Below are positions 33,586-42,592 of a stretch of DNA of 64,000 bases, piece after piece. A program made the position numbers and the translations under genes. The stretch's first letter is position 1. Every line of letters starts with the position of its first letter. This DNA comes from JBMOUD01 sp049319665. Its GTDB lineage: Bacteria > Pseudomonadota > Gammaproteobacteria > Enterobacterales > Enterobacteriaceae. The DNA lies in contig NZ_JBMOUD010000016.1 of the NCBI RefSeq assembly GCF_049319665.1, positions 1 to 64,000 of the forward strand. Reading direction: 5' to 3'. The notes under the pieces were generated by a model. The model was given only the letters and a program-made list of their open reading frames with translations, was not told where the DNA came from and did not search any database.

Positions 33586-34554
33586 ATGAAGATTTTAGTC
33601 ACCGGTGCGGCAGGATTTCTCGGCCGTCAACTGATTGAGCGTCTAATTACTTGCAAAGGATTAACAGACAAAAACGGCCAGCAGCAGGCTATCAGCCAGA
33701 TTATTGCCTGCGATAGGGTCGCATTGGAGGGGATCAGCGATCCGCGTGTTGAAGTGGTGTGCGGCGATATTGCCGACCGTCATTGGCTAGCCAGCATTAT
33801 TGACCGTCAGATTGATAGTATTTTCCATTTAGCGGCGATTGTCTCTGGGCAGGCTGAGCAAGATTTTGAGTTAGGCATGCGTATCAACGTCGACGCAACC
33901 CGACAGCTATTTGAACTGGCGAGAGCGGTGGGGAATTGCCCGAAAGTGGTGATCACCAGCTCCGTCGCGGTATTTGGTGGTGCGTTGCCGCAAGTCGTTC
34001 CCGATTCTCAGGTGTGGATGCCACAAAGCTCATACGGTACACAAAAAGCGCTTAATGATTTGCTGCTGGCTGATTATAGCCGCCGTGGTTATATCGACGG
34101 CCGCAGCCTGCGCATGCCGACCATTGCGGTACGTCCTGGCAAACCTAATCAGGCGGCATCCAGCTTTGTCAGCGGCATCATCCGTGAACCCTTACAAGGT
34201 ATCGCCGCCGTGTGTCCGGTTAGCCCACAAACCCAGTTATGGCTATTATCACCGGAAAAAGCCATTGAAAACCTCATTCTGGGCCATGAACTCGACGCGA
34301 CTGCCTTAACCCAAGGCCGCGTGATCAACCTGCCGGGATTATCGGTCAGCGTACAACAGATGCTTGATTCCCTGCGCAACATAGCTGGAGACAACGTTGC
34401 CAACCTCGTTCGGCTTGAACCTGACCAAAAAATCGAGAAAATCGTCAACTCCTGGCCCGGCGATTTCGAAGCCACCTACGCCAAACACTTGGGCTTCCGC
34501 GGCGAACAACACATCGACAACCTTATTAACGGTTTTATTAAAACCCTAAAATAA
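33586..34554 (+). CDS. NAD-dependent epimerase/dehydratase (D-erythronate dehydrogenase-like)
   Basis: A 322-residue extended SDR. The NAD-binding GAAGFLGRQL is at residues 8-17, the aspartate of the adenosine pocket in GDIADRHWL, and the catalytic triad is S (VITSSVAVFGG), Y (SSYGTQK) and K. The overall length and the pattern SLRMPTIAVRPGKPNQAASSF match DenD, which oxidises D-erythronate to 2-oxo-tetronate. AAGGAGAGAGTCT before ATG 33586 decides the start; a frame to 33565 adds seven residues. It is in an operon with the ACS transporter. Confidence 0.75.
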   Translation: MKILVTGAAGFLGRQLIERLITCKGLTDKNGQQQAISQIIACDRVALEGISDPRVEVVCGDIADRHWLASIIDRQIDSIFHLAAIVSGQAEQDFELGMRINVDATRQLFELARAVGNCPKVVITSSVAVFGGALPQVVPDSQVWMPQSSYGTQKALNDLLLADYSRRGYIDGRSLRMPTIAVRPGKPNQAASSFVSGIIREPLQGIAAVCPVSPQTQLWLLSPEKAIENLILGHELDATALTQGRVINLPGLSVSVQQMLDSLRNIAGDNVANLVRLEPDQKIEKIVNSWPGDFEATYAKHLGFRGEQHIDNLINGFIKTLK

Positions 34555-34589
34555 TCAGTAAATTAGTCTTTGGTTAATTGATTTAACTC

Positions 34590-34649
34590 TGTTGACCTTC
34601 GATTTGTTGACCTTCGATCTATTGACCTTAGATCTGTTGACCTTGACCT
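34590..34649. repeat. four tandem copies of a 15-bp motif
   Basis: Units at 34590, 34605, 34620 and 34635: TGTTGACCTTCGATT, TGTTGACCTTCGATC, TATTGACCTTAGATC, TGTTGACCTTGACCT. They lie directly against the end of structured element F. Confidence 0.8.
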
Positions 34650-34655
34650 TCAATA

Positions 34656-34878
34656 GCGCATCTTATCGGCCAAGCGAACGAATAAGGTCAGGGGAAATCC
34701 GTCAGGGAAGACGGATTTAGGCAGAGCCGGTCAGGGACGACCGTCTCTGCCGACCCGCCCGGCCGAAGCAGTAAGCGCGGGCAGTCGCGCAGCGACCCGA
34801 TAAGCTAAACGCAGGCGTTGGGTGCAGGGGCTTTCGCCGAAAAGCCCCTGCCGGTCGCGTTCGGCAGCGCTGATATAT
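34656..34878 (-). repeat. structured intergenic repeat, family 2, element F
   Basis: Inverted relative of element E at 62.4 kb. On the minus strand it reads: a conserved flank (TCAGCGCTGCCGAACGCG), an 11-bp perfect stem with loop TCGGCG (34824-34834 with 34841-34851), a conserved middle (TTAGCTTATCGGGTCGCTGC), a second hairpin with loop TCCC (34720-34726 with 34745-34751), and a third (AAATCCGTC/GACGGATTT, 34695-34718). Stem sequences differ from E while pairing and loops are kept. Confidence 0.75.
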
Positions 34879-34989
34879 TATGCAGTACTAATAAGCGGCC
34901 GAACCTGCACCGATGCTACATATCTCGAGGGGGATGATGGGGCCAGTGCCCCATAGAAGTCGCCGCATGGGCCTGCCCCCCCATTGCAA

Positions 34990-35766
34990 TCACTCCCCCC
35001 GCATCACAACAATCCCCGGCGTACGACGTACATACGTCAAAAATTCGGCATCAACCACTTTCATATTTTTGGCGAGCGAGGAGGCGTTTCTAAAATAAAT
35101 GCCTTGTTCATTACGGATAAAAATCCCGACGTGAGACACATCAAACCCGGCTTCTTTCGAGTAAATACCGATATAGTCGCCAGTTTTCAGCTTAGCAATC
35201 ACCGTGGAATTGATGTTACGGCTCGGCACATAGTGAACAACACGCGGGGTGATACCTAAACCTGGCAGGATTTCGCTGCCATTACCCCTAAGATTGAGTT
35301 CTTTGCGTACCGCAATCGCGTGTTTACTGACCTGCGTGGTGATATCGACTGCATTAGGCGTTTTTGTCGCCGCCCAATCGGTGAAGAAGTGTTTACGATT
35401 CAAAAAACTGACTTTGCCATCAACATATCTAACCTTAATCAGGTTTTCGGTAAATGACTGCCGATCGGAGGATTGCGCCAGGGCCTGCACATAATCGATA
35501 TAGGTAAAACAGTCGACCGCATCAAAATTTACCACCAGTTTTTCTGGCGTAGACGCTGAGCCAATTAAGGTATGCGCACGATAAGGTGTGCCGAGAAAGG
35601 ATTGAGATATATTGGCGATATTTTGCTCACGGCTTGGTGTGTGGGTGATTTGCAGCTTGGGTAAAATGGCGTCTTGCGGTGCGGCAGCATCGACACTATT
35701 TTTTGCGCCGCTACAGCCTGCGGCCAGTAATGTTAACAACAGCAGCATATTTTTAGCCGTGAACAT
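34990..35766 (-). CDS. DUF1460 lipoprotein, NlpC/P60-like amidase fold
   Basis: A 258-residue predicted lipoprotein (lipobox LLAAGC, Cys18). The mature part has the DUF1460 pattern: FLGTPYRAHTLIG, the likely nucleophile cysteine in FDAVDCFTYIDYVQAL (about residue 85) and a catalytic histidine in FDVSHVGIFIR (about 215). Related enzymes cleave peptidoglycan stem peptides or muramyl-amide bonds at the envelope. It is a single gene downstream of ptrR, 13 bp from it on the same strand, so possibly co-transcribed. Confidence 0.8.
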   Translation of the reverse strand: MFTAKNMLLLLTLLAAGCSGAKNSVDAAAPQDAILPKLQITHTPSREQNIANISQSFLGTPYRAHTLIGSASTPEKLVVNFDAVDCFTYIDYVQALAQSSDRQSFTENLIKVRYVDGKVSFLNRKHFFTDWAATKTPNAVDITTQVSKHAIAVRKELNLRGNGSEILPGLGITPRVVHYVPSRNINSTVIAKLKTGDYIGIYSKEAGFDVSHVGIFIRNEQGIYFRNASSLAKNMKVVDAEFLTYVRRTPGIVVMRGE

Positions 35767-35779
35767 TTCCCTTTATTCC

Positions 35780-36655
35780 TTATTCTCGAGCTGAGTCTTG
35801 AGTGTCTTGCAACATTGCCACCATGGCATTTAAATTTGCCGTCGCCATGCCTTTACGCCATACCAACCAAATCTTCACTTGCCCCATGGTTCCACTTAAC
35901 GGATAGGCTTTTACCCCCGTTTGGCCGGGCATACTTTCCAGCATACTAATAGGCATTAATGCTAAGCCAGCACCGGCGGTAACGCAGGCCACAATGCCAT
36001 GATAAGACTCCATCTCAAAAATCTTACCCGGGGCCGCGTTATCCTCTCTAAACCAGTTCTCAAAGATACGGCGATAAGAACAATTGGTACGAAAAGCGTA
36101 AATCGTCGATCCGGAAATAGCTTTTGCGCGCGTGACCGGCGGATGATTGAGCGAGGCAATTAATACTAATTGCTCATCATAAACAGGAATACCATCAAAT
36201 TCAGGATGGCGCAGCGGGCCATCAAAGAAAGCGGCATTATATTGGCCCGATAATAATCCCTCAACCATCGTACCGGAAGGACCGGTTGAGAGATCTAACT
36301 CCACCTGCGGGAAGCGTTGGTGATAGCGAGCGAGCAGGGAAGGCAGGCGTACTGCCGCGTTACTTTCAATCGAACCCAGCGTAAAGATCCCGCTGGGTTG
36401 CTGACCAGAAACGCTCTGTTTGGCTTCTTCGGCCAAGTCTAATATTCGTCGACTATACTCGAGAAAGGTTCGGCCGGCATCGGAGATATACAGGCGTAGC
36501 TTTTCCCGCTGAAACAAATTAACGCCCAACTCATCTTCCAACTGTTTAATCCGCGTCGAAATATTTGAAGGTACACGGTGTAGTTTATCGGCCGCTGCCG
36601 TGATGCTGCCTTCTTCGGCTACGGCTTTGAATACTTCCAATTGGGTTAAGTCCAT
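35780..36655 (-). CDS. ptrR: LysR-family regulator PtrR (YneJ)
   Basis: A 291-residue LysR protein (E. coli PtrR 293). The DNA-binding domain reads LEVFKAVAEEGSITAAADKLHRVPSNISTRIKQLE; the effector domain has RTNCSYRRIFENWF and ACVTAGAGLALMP, typical of PtrR. It is divergent from sad exactly as yneJ is from yneI (sad) in E. coli, where PtrR controls the succinate-semialdehyde dehydrogenase and putrescine/glutamate-related nitrogen genes. Confidence 0.88.
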   Translation of the reverse strand: MDLTQLEVFKAVAEEGSITAAADKLHRVPSNISTRIKQLEDELGVNLFQREKLRLYISDAGRTFLEYSRRILDLAEEAKQSVSGQQPSGIFTLGSIESNAAVRLPSLLARYHQRFPQVELDLSTGPSGTMVEGLLSGQYNAAFFDGPLRHPEFDGIPVYDEQLVLIASLNHPPVTRAKAISGSTIYAFRTNCSYRRIFENWFREDNAAPGKIFEMESYHGIVACVTAGAGLALMPISMLESMPGQTGVKAYPLSGTMGQVKIWLVWRKGMATANLNAMVAMLQDTQDSARE

Positions 36656-36808
36656 ACTTTCTCATTTGAAGTAAGATATTTTCATTATTATTCATTTTTA
36701 AAGAATGGCTGGCAAGCCTATGATGCCTGTCATCCCGGTTTGCAACGCTCAGAGCAACACCATTAAGCAAACCCAACTCCATCCGCATCACAAGAGAAGG
36801 TAGGACTT

Positions 36809-38209
36809 ATGAATCAGACTGCTTCCACGCCAAACGGCGCGTTATCCCTGAATCCTAATGATGGGCAAGTGATCAAGCATTTTCCTTTTGACGGACAAGC
36901 CGCGGTAGAGAATACGCTGCAACACACCTTTGATGGATTTACCCAGTGGCGTAGCAGCGATATGGCACAGCGTGTTGGCTTATTGCGCGCTATTGCTGCC
37001 CAGTTACGCCAACAAGCTCGCCCGTTGGCGCAGTTGATGACCCAAGAGATGGGGAAGGTGATCGCCCAGTCGCTGGCTGAGGTCGAGAAATGTGCCAAGT
37101 TATGTGAATGGTATGCTGAGAATGGCCCGGCTTTTCTCGCGCGTGAGTCCACCACGGTCGAAAATAACAAAGCCTATGTCGATTACTTACCTATTGGTCC
37201 AATACTGGCGGTAATGCCGTGGAACTTCCCGATTTGGCAGGTGCTGCGTGGCGCAGTACCTATCATTCTGGCGGGCAATAGCTATCTGCTAAAACCCGCG
37301 CCTAATGTCATGGGTAGCAGCTATATGTTGCACGATATTCTGACGAAAGCAGGCACGCCAGCCGGAGTCTTCTCGATAATTAATGCCGATAACGACACCG
37401 TGGCTAAAGTGATTAAAGACCGCCGTATTGCCGCCGTTACCGTAACCGGAAGCGTGCGCGCAGGCGGTGCAATTGCTGGCCTGGCAGGTGCCGCGATAAA
37501 AAAATGTGTGCTTGAGCTTGGCGGCTCTGATGCCTTTATCGTCTTGGCCGATGCTGATATTGATGCGGCGGTGAAAGCGGCCATCGGTGGGCGTTTCGTC
37601 AACAATGGTCAAATTTGTATTGCGGCAAAACGCATCATGGTCGATAACGCCGTATTTGATGAATTCAGCGAGAAATTTATCGCCGCGGTCAAAGCCATGA
37701 AAGTCGGTGACCCACAATTAGATGACACCTATATCGGCCCAATGGCACGTTATGATTTGCGTGATGAATTGGATGCACAAGTGCAGGCGACGATAAAAGA
37801 GGGCGCAAAATGCCTGCTAGGCGGGCACAAAATTGCCGGTGAGGGTAACTTCTACGCGCCAACGATTTTAAGTGAAGTCACGCCAGGCATGACCAGCTTC
37901 AAACAAGAACTGTTTGGCCCGGTTGCCTCACTGATTCGCATCGACAATGCCGAACACGCAATAAAATTGGCTAACGACTCTGAATTCGGCCTCAGCGGTA
38001 GCCTGTGGAGTAAAGATATCGAAGCGGCGAAGAAACTCGCATCTCGTATCGATACCGGCGGTGTATTCATCAACAGCTCAAGCTTCACCGACCCGCGCGT
38101 CCCGATCGGCGGGGTGAAAAACAGCGGTTTTGGCCGCGAATTATCACATTTTGGCATTCGTGAATTTACCAATGCGCAAACGGTATGGATAGAAACTGTG
38201 GCAAGCTAG
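36809..38209 (+). CDS. sad: NAD(P)-dependent succinate-semialdehyde dehydrogenase
   Basis: A 466-residue aldehyde dehydrogenase (E. coli Sad 462). The signature PIGPILAVMPWNFPIWQVLRG is near residue 135, the catalytic Glu in VLELGGSDAF and the catalytic Cys in NNGQICIAAKR. It oxidises succinate semialdehyde to succinate in GABA/putrescine breakdown. AGAAGGTAGGACTT before the ATG is a good ribosome binding site. Its stop codon TAG lies in the first unit of a 48-bp tandem repeat, so the last two codons are part of repeat sequence. Confidence 0.92.
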   Translation: MNQTASTPNGALSLNPNDGQVIKHFPFDGQAAVENTLQHTFDGFTQWRSSDMAQRVGLLRAIAAQLRQQARPLAQLMTQEMGKVIAQSLAEVEKCAKLCEWYAENGPAFLARESTTVENNKAYVDYLPIGPILAVMPWNFPIWQVLRGAVPIILAGNSYLLKPAPNVMGSSYMLHDILTKAGTPAGVFSIINADNDTVAKVIKDRRIAAVTVTGSVRAGGAIAGLAGAAIKKCVLELGGSDAFIVLADADIDAAVKAAIGGRFVNNGQICIAAKRIMVDNAVFDEFSEKFIAAVKAMKVGDPQLDDTYIGPMARYDLRDELDAQVQATIKEGAKCLLGGHKIAGEGNFYAPTILSEVTPGMTSFKQELFGPVASLIRIDNAEHAIKLANDSEFGLSGSLWSKDIEAAKKLASRIDTGGVFINSSSFTDPRVPIGGVKNSGFGRELSHFGIREFTNAQTVWIETVAS

Positions 38210-38395
38210 ACCGAGCTTGGGGCGGTTTTTAAAAACGGGAACGTTTATTCAGGCTAGACCGAGCCTGATGCGGTTTTTAAAAACGGGAACGTTTATTCAG
38301 GCTAGACCGAGCCTGATGCGGTTTTTAAAATCGGAACGTTTATTCAGGCTAGACCGAGCTTTGATACGGTTTTTAAAATCGGAACGGTGCATTTT
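38205..38395. repeat. four tandem 48-bp repeats overlapping the sad stop codon
   Basis: Units start at 38205, 38253, 38301 and 38348 with the pattern GCTAGACCGAGC...GCGGTTTTTAAAAACGGGAACG...TTATTCAG. Units 2 and 3 are almost identical; units 3 and 4 have lost one base. Each has a GTTTTTAAAAAC-like centre that could form a weak hairpin with an A/T tail. Because 48 is a multiple of three, the repeat gives a false rightward frame. Confidence 0.9.
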
Positions 38396-38660
38396 TCGGT
38401 TTTCTAGCGTGCAGAGATCATCTCGGCCTCGCAGCCGAAACCGACCGAAGGGTTCAAGGCGGAACCCTTCGGCATCCCGCGCCTTTTTATGGTGTGATAG
38501 CGGATTTCAATTAGGCTATGTTCCAGTTACCACAGCGACAGGCGCAAATTTCATGGCTTCGCCATGCCTTCCTTCGGGTTCGAGCCTGCTTCGCTGTCTC
38601 TCCACCACTCGTCAGTGAAATTTTGAGTGCGCCAGTTAGCGTTCGAATCAACGTCAAGAT
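38395..38660 (+). repeat. structured intergenic repeat, family 1, element B
   Basis: Stem 0 is CGGTTT/AAACCG (38397-38402 with 38438-38443). Stem 1 has the same arms as element A (38445-38455 with 38462-38472) with loop AAGGCG, followed by CATCCCGCGCC. The long-range stem is AAATTTCA/TGAAATTT (38546-38553 with 38616-38623), different in sequence from A but fully paired, with the same GGCGC and GAGTGCGCC flanks. Confidence 0.8.
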
Positions 38661-38686
38661 TTAGAAAATGATAGTAACGTGCGTGT

Positions 38687-38964
38687 TTCGGCTTCTCAAA
38701 TGCAGTGTTCAATGCGGCATTGCAGCCTAAGCCGCTTCAAGGGGAGAGGCGCTCCCCTTGAAAATCCCGCGCCTTTTTATGGTGTGATATCTCATTCCAA
38801 TTAAGCTATGTTTCAGGTACTACGGAGACAGGCGCAAATGTCGCTGCTCCGCAGTGCCTTCAGTCGGGATTCGGACTCGCTCAATAAAGCCTTCGCGATT
38901 TCTCACCGCTCCTTCAGCGCCATTTCGAGTGCGCCACTCACCTTTTTAACGTCAAAAGATAAGC
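38687..38964 (+). repeat. structured intergenic repeat, family 1, element C
   Basis: Stem 0 is CGGCTT/AAGCCG (38689-38694 with 38729-38734). Stem 1 is TTCAAGGGGAG and its complement (38736-38746 with 38752-38762), loop AGGCG, followed by AATCCCGCGCC. The 3' half (about 38806-38964) is nearly identical to that of element A at 22.3 kb, including the AAATG.CGCTG long-range stem. Confidence 0.8.
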
Positions 38965-39011
38965 TGCCTTTGTTTTTCTGTTTGTGTTGTTGCCGTTGAT
39001 TTAAAAGCTGC

Positions 39012-39260
39012 TAAGCGCACTCAAAATGCCACCGGTGGAGTGGTGAAAGACAACAGCTTTATCGTTGGCTTGAACCCGGAGGCGGGGAGCCTGAAAGGCT
39101 GGCATTTGCGCTATACCGGAAGTTGCTGAAACATGGCCTCCACTGGATTGGATGTTAAAGTTTGAAAAGGCGGGGGATTTTCAAGGGTGGCGCCACCCAC
39201 CCTTGAAGCGGTTCTGGCTGCAATGCCGCATTGAACACTGCATTTGAGGAACCGAAACAT
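39012..39260 (-). repeat. structured intergenic repeat, family 1, element D (inverted)
   Basis: Opposite orientation to C, 48 bp from it. On the minus strand: stem 0 CGGTTC/GAACCG (39249-39254 with 39209-39214); stem 1 of 11 perfect pairs (39180-39190 with 39197-39207), loop GTGGCG, followed by AATCCCCCGCC; and a long-range stem AAATGCCA/TGGCATTT (39100-39107 with 39024-39031). All three stems differ in sequence from A-C yet pair perfectly. Confidence 0.75.
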
Positions 39261-39351
39261 ACACCATTCTAACGCTTTTAAATCCCAACGCTGATTCCAG
39301 CGTTAATCCCAACGCTGATTCCAGCGTTAACCCCCAACGTTGATTCGAACG

Positions 39352-40467
39352 CTAATTTTTATAATGTTCATCAATAATTAATATTGGCTTAATGGTACTG
39401 CCATTAGCAGAATCTTTACTCGCCTGGTTAATTTCTTCAAGTTTATAAAACTTGACCAACTTATCGAATGGGAATCGTCCCTCTTGATAAAACTTAATTA
39501 ATTGCGGAATGGATATTTGTGGAATGGCATCTCCCATTAATACACCGATTATTTTCTTACTGCTGACCACTAATTGTCTAAAAGTATTGATATCCATATT
39601 TTTAGAGGTCACGGCGACTGGAGCCATTGTGCCACGGGTGCGCATTGAATTTAGTGCGGTTTGCATCACGGCAGATATACCGGTGGTATCGACCGAATAA
39701 TTAACGCCTAGCCCATCGGTTATCGCCTTAATTTGTTTGGTCGTATCGCCTGTGCTGCTGTCAACAAGATGCGTAGCGCCAAGCTGCTTGGCGATATCCA
39801 GACGCGACTGATGAATGTCAACGGCGATAATCGTTGAACAGCCTGATATTTTTGCTGCCATCATTGCGGCCAGCCCAACGGCACCGGTACCAAAGATGGC
39901 AATCGATGAACCCACCGTAGGTTTCAGGCCATTAATCACGGTCCCTAAACCGGTTAAAAAGCCGCATCCTAAGGTGCCAACCAGGCGTAAGTCAGCGCTC
40001 TTATCTACCACGATAAGGTTGTTTTCTTTGGTTAAAGTATGGGTCGCAAAGGAAGATTGGTAGAAGAAGTTAGAAACCGGCGTGCCGTCTTCCTGATTAA
40101 ATACGTGGCTACCGTCAGGGCGTGAACCGCTTGAGTTAAGGGCGGGCCAGTCGTTGCAGGCGGCAGGCAAACCGGTGCGGCAATTCGCGCAGTGGCCACA
40201 ATAAGAATAAGACATCACTACATGGTCACCCACTTTGATATTCTTGACCTCGCTACCAACGAATTCAACAATACCCGCACCTTCGTGCCCTAATACGGCA
40301 GGAAAAGGGATCGTCGAATCACCAATTCTTGTGGCCTCATCCGAATGGCAAATTCCTGATGCCACCAATTTAACGCGGACTTCATCTTCGCGTGGCTCAG
40401 CTAAACGTAAATTTTCTATCGTATAATCACCATGTATTTTACTGAGTAATGCAGCTTTTATTTTCAT
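39352..40467 (-). CDS. zinc-dependent medium-chain alcohol dehydrogenase (aryl-alcohol/AdhC type)
   Basis: A 371-residue MDR enzyme. Catalytic-zinc ligands are the Cys/His of GICHSDEAT (about residue 40) and His of GHEGAGIVEFVG. The structural zinc site has its four cysteines in SYCGHCANCRTGLPAAC (about 92-106). The NAD site is FGTGAVGLAAMMAA. The length and the pattern FFYQSSFATHTLT fit the benzyl/aryl-alcohol or class III-like branch. The substrate is an alcohol/aldehyde pair that cannot be specified. It is a single gene ending against repeat element D. Confidence 0.85.
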   Translation of the reverse strand: MKIKAALLSKIHGDYTIENLRLAEPREDEVRVKLVASGICHSDEATRIGDSTIPFPAVLGHEGAGIVEFVGSEVKNIKVGDHVVMSYSYCGHCANCRTGLPAACNDWPALNSSGSRPDGSHVFNQEDGTPVSNFFYQSSFATHTLTKENNLIVVDKSADLRLVGTLGCGFLTGLGTVINGLKPTVGSSIAIFGTGAVGLAAMMAAKISGCSTIIAVDIHQSRLDIAKQLGATHLVDSSTGDTTKQIKAITDGLGVNYSVDTTGISAVMQTALNSMRTRGTMAPVAVTSKNMDINTFRQLVVSSKKIIGVLMGDAIPQISIPQLIKFYQEGRFPFDKLVKFYKLEEINQASKDSANGSTIKPILIIDEHYKN

Positions 40468-40862
40468 GATCGGCCTTTATGATTTTAATAGAGTAGGGGG
40501 GGGTGTTATTAACCCTAGTAGATAGCCTTTCTCTTTTTTTAATCAAAAGTGTTGTTTTTGTTTTACGTGTTAAATATGCGAGCTGTGATTTGTTTTTATC
40601 AAAATAAAAATATTCAATGAATATCCTTATGCTTTGTTTTTCGCTATTTACCCTATATCTATTTTAAGCCGCTGGTAATAATTACATACTGTTACCGAAC
40701 GCTTAGCTTATTGCCTATGATGTCTATTTTTTGATTGCACATAAAAATGCTACTCTTGCCCGCGCACAGGTACTGAAGACGCCATAGGCTAAGGCACCGC
40801 AGACTGTGTAGAGTGAGCATCTCACGTAATGATAAAAATAAACTAACATCTGGCAGGCAACG
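40468..40862. other. divergent intergenic region, adh / clcB
   Basis: A 395-bp region, AT-rich to 40,700. It must hold the promoters of both divergent genes. A run of eight G's (about 40,497-40,504) is the only oddity. I see no gene. Confidence 0.4.
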
Positions 40863-42560
40863 ATGAGTTTTAGGGTTCATGGGGCGGGGCATAAGACGGA
40901 GTGGGTGAATTTGTTGATTGCCATTCCGGTAGGGATCATTGCGGCATTGGTGACGGTCTGTTTTCGTCTGGCAATTTCAGCAATTAACGGCCTGATGTTT
41001 ACTGATGGGAGTGATATCACCAAAGCCTTTAATGAATACCCATGGATAACATGGCCGCTGGTTACCGCTGCTGGTGGGGTTATTGCGGGTTTAATTTTGC
41101 AGCAGGCCCTGCGTTATGAAGCGCGTCACGGGAAAATGCCCGATTATCTTGATGTCATCGATAAGCGCTTACCTGGCATCCCAGTAGTGAGTACCTTATT
41201 ACGCTCGCTCTCTTCTCTGGCAAGTATCGCCAGCGGGGGATCGATTGGGCGAGAAGGGGCAATGGTACAGTTGGCTGCGATGAGCGGCAGTTTATTTGCG
41301 CGCTTTTCTCGTTTTACCTTTCTGCGACAATCTGATGTTATCGCCATGGCCGCAGCCGGTGGGTTAGCTGCGGTTTATCATGCGCCTTTTGCTGGGGCGT
41401 TATTCGTCGCTGAGATAGCCTTCGGTGTCACGGCGGTACAGCGTTTAATCCCGCTATTTATTTCGGCCTCGGTAGCGGTACTAACAGTGAGATCTTTTTT
41501 CAGTTACGCGCCGCTGTACCTCTATTCTTCGGCAGTATTTAGCCCGTCGCCTTCGGCGATGTTAACGGTGTTAGCCATTGGTGCCGTCACCGGCATGATG
41601 GGGCCGCTATTTATTGGTGCTATTGATAAGGTTCGCGTGGCGATGCAGCCGTTACGTCATCCGGCACTGCGCTTAGGTATCGGCGGATTAGCCGTTGGGC
41701 TGGTGGCGATGATCTCTCCGCTGGTGTTGGGTAACGGTTATGAAGTCATAGGACTTATCTTTAACAATGGCGATTTACATCACTCCTTATTATTACTGCT
41801 GGTGCTGAAAATCGTCGCAACGGCCATTACAGTTGGTTCTGGTGCGGTGGGGGGATTGTTTACGCCTTCATTGTTGATTGGCGCTGCAAGCGGGGCGTTA
41901 GTATGCAGCCTGTTACAGGCAATGGGCTTTGATCCCGGCCCGGTTGGGCTTTACGCGGCGATTGGCATGAGTGCGCTGCTGGCAGCAACCAGCCACGCGC
42001 CGTTGATGTCGATTATGATGGCGTTTGAAATGACATTGAACAGTTCGTTGCTATTCCCGCTGATGTTGGCAACGGCTATCTCTTATATGGTGGCATCGCG
42101 GTTTAAATCCAGCGGTACCTATCCCGTATTAACGCGTTTGAATGCGCGCTTTGCTGCGAAAAATGAATTTGAGCAAGAGACTATCGCCTCGTTGTTGCAT
42201 CCGTGTTCGAAGATGTATGTCGATGCTTCACTAACCGACGTTGTGACCGAAGGACTCAAGCATCGCAATCGCTTTGTTTATATCGTCGATCGCCAAGAGC
42301 GTTTTCTCGGCGGCGTGCCGACCAATGTACTCGCCAGCGGCTTAATCGACGGCAGTATCAAGGCCAGTCAACCTATTGCACAGTTTATTGAAGAGGCATT
42401 TACCACGCTCTATCAATATGACAACTATGAGCAGGCATGGGCGATGTTTAGCCAGTCACCGCTCGAGCGTTTGCCGGTATTAGAAAACGCACAAAACCGG
42501 CGCTTGGTCGGCGTGATAACCAAGTCAGCGTTACTTAATAAAGCTAAAAGCTTCCTGTGA
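40863..42560 (+). CDS. clcB: ClcB-type voltage-gated chloride channel/antiporter with CBS domains
   Basis: A 565-residue CLC protein. The ion-path motifs are GGSIGREGAM (with the gating glutamate) near residue 125 and GSGAVGGLFTPSLL near 320, with about ten hydrophobic segments. After residue 430 a cytosolic part with two CBS-like repeats (VDASLTDVVTEGLKHRNRFVYIV; RLPVLENAQNRRLVGVITKSAL) follows. E. coli ClcB (418) lacks that part. CLC proteins of this type exchange chloride for protons and help extreme-acid resistance. Confidence 0.88.
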   Translation: MSFRVHGAGHKTEWVNLLIAIPVGIIAALVTVCFRLAISAINGLMFTDGSDITKAFNEYPWITWPLVTAAGGVIAGLILQQALRYEARHGKMPDYLDVIDKRLPGIPVVSTLLRSLSSLASIASGGSIGREGAMVQLAAMSGSLFARFSRFTFLRQSDVIAMAAAGGLAAVYHAPFAGALFVAEIAFGVTAVQRLIPLFISASVAVLTVRSFFSYAPLYLYSSAVFSPSPSAMLTVLAIGAVTGMMGPLFIGAIDKVRVAMQPLRHPALRLGIGGLAVGLVAMISPLVLGNGYEVIGLIFNNGDLHHSLLLLLVLKIVATAITVGSGAVGGLFTPSLLIGAASGALVCSLLQAMGFDPGPVGLYAAIGMSALLAATSHAPLMSIMMAFEMTLNSSLLFPLMLATAISYMVASRFKSSGTYPVLTRLNARFAAKNEFEQETIASLLHPCSKMYVDASLTDVVTEGLKHRNRFVYIVDRQERFLGGVPTNVLASGLIDGSIKASQPIAQFIEEAFTTLYQYDNYEQAWAMFSQSPLERLPVLENAQNRRLVGVITKSALLNKAKSFL

Positions 42561-42592
42561 ACCCTGCTTTAAAATCACACTCTCTTCTGTAT

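Noticed and set aside
34590..34649. CRISPR array
   Set aside because: The 15-bp units are directly contiguous without unique spacers, and no cas genes are present.
38217..38618. 133-codon rightward frame with repeated FLKTGTFIQARPSL
   Set aside because: It arises only because the tandem repeat unit is 48 bp, a multiple of three; no start signal and no family.
38998..39129. Apparent C-terminus of a protein (GGVVKDNSFIVGLNPEAG...)
   Set aside because: The stretch lies inside inverted repeat element D and is explained by its paired structure.
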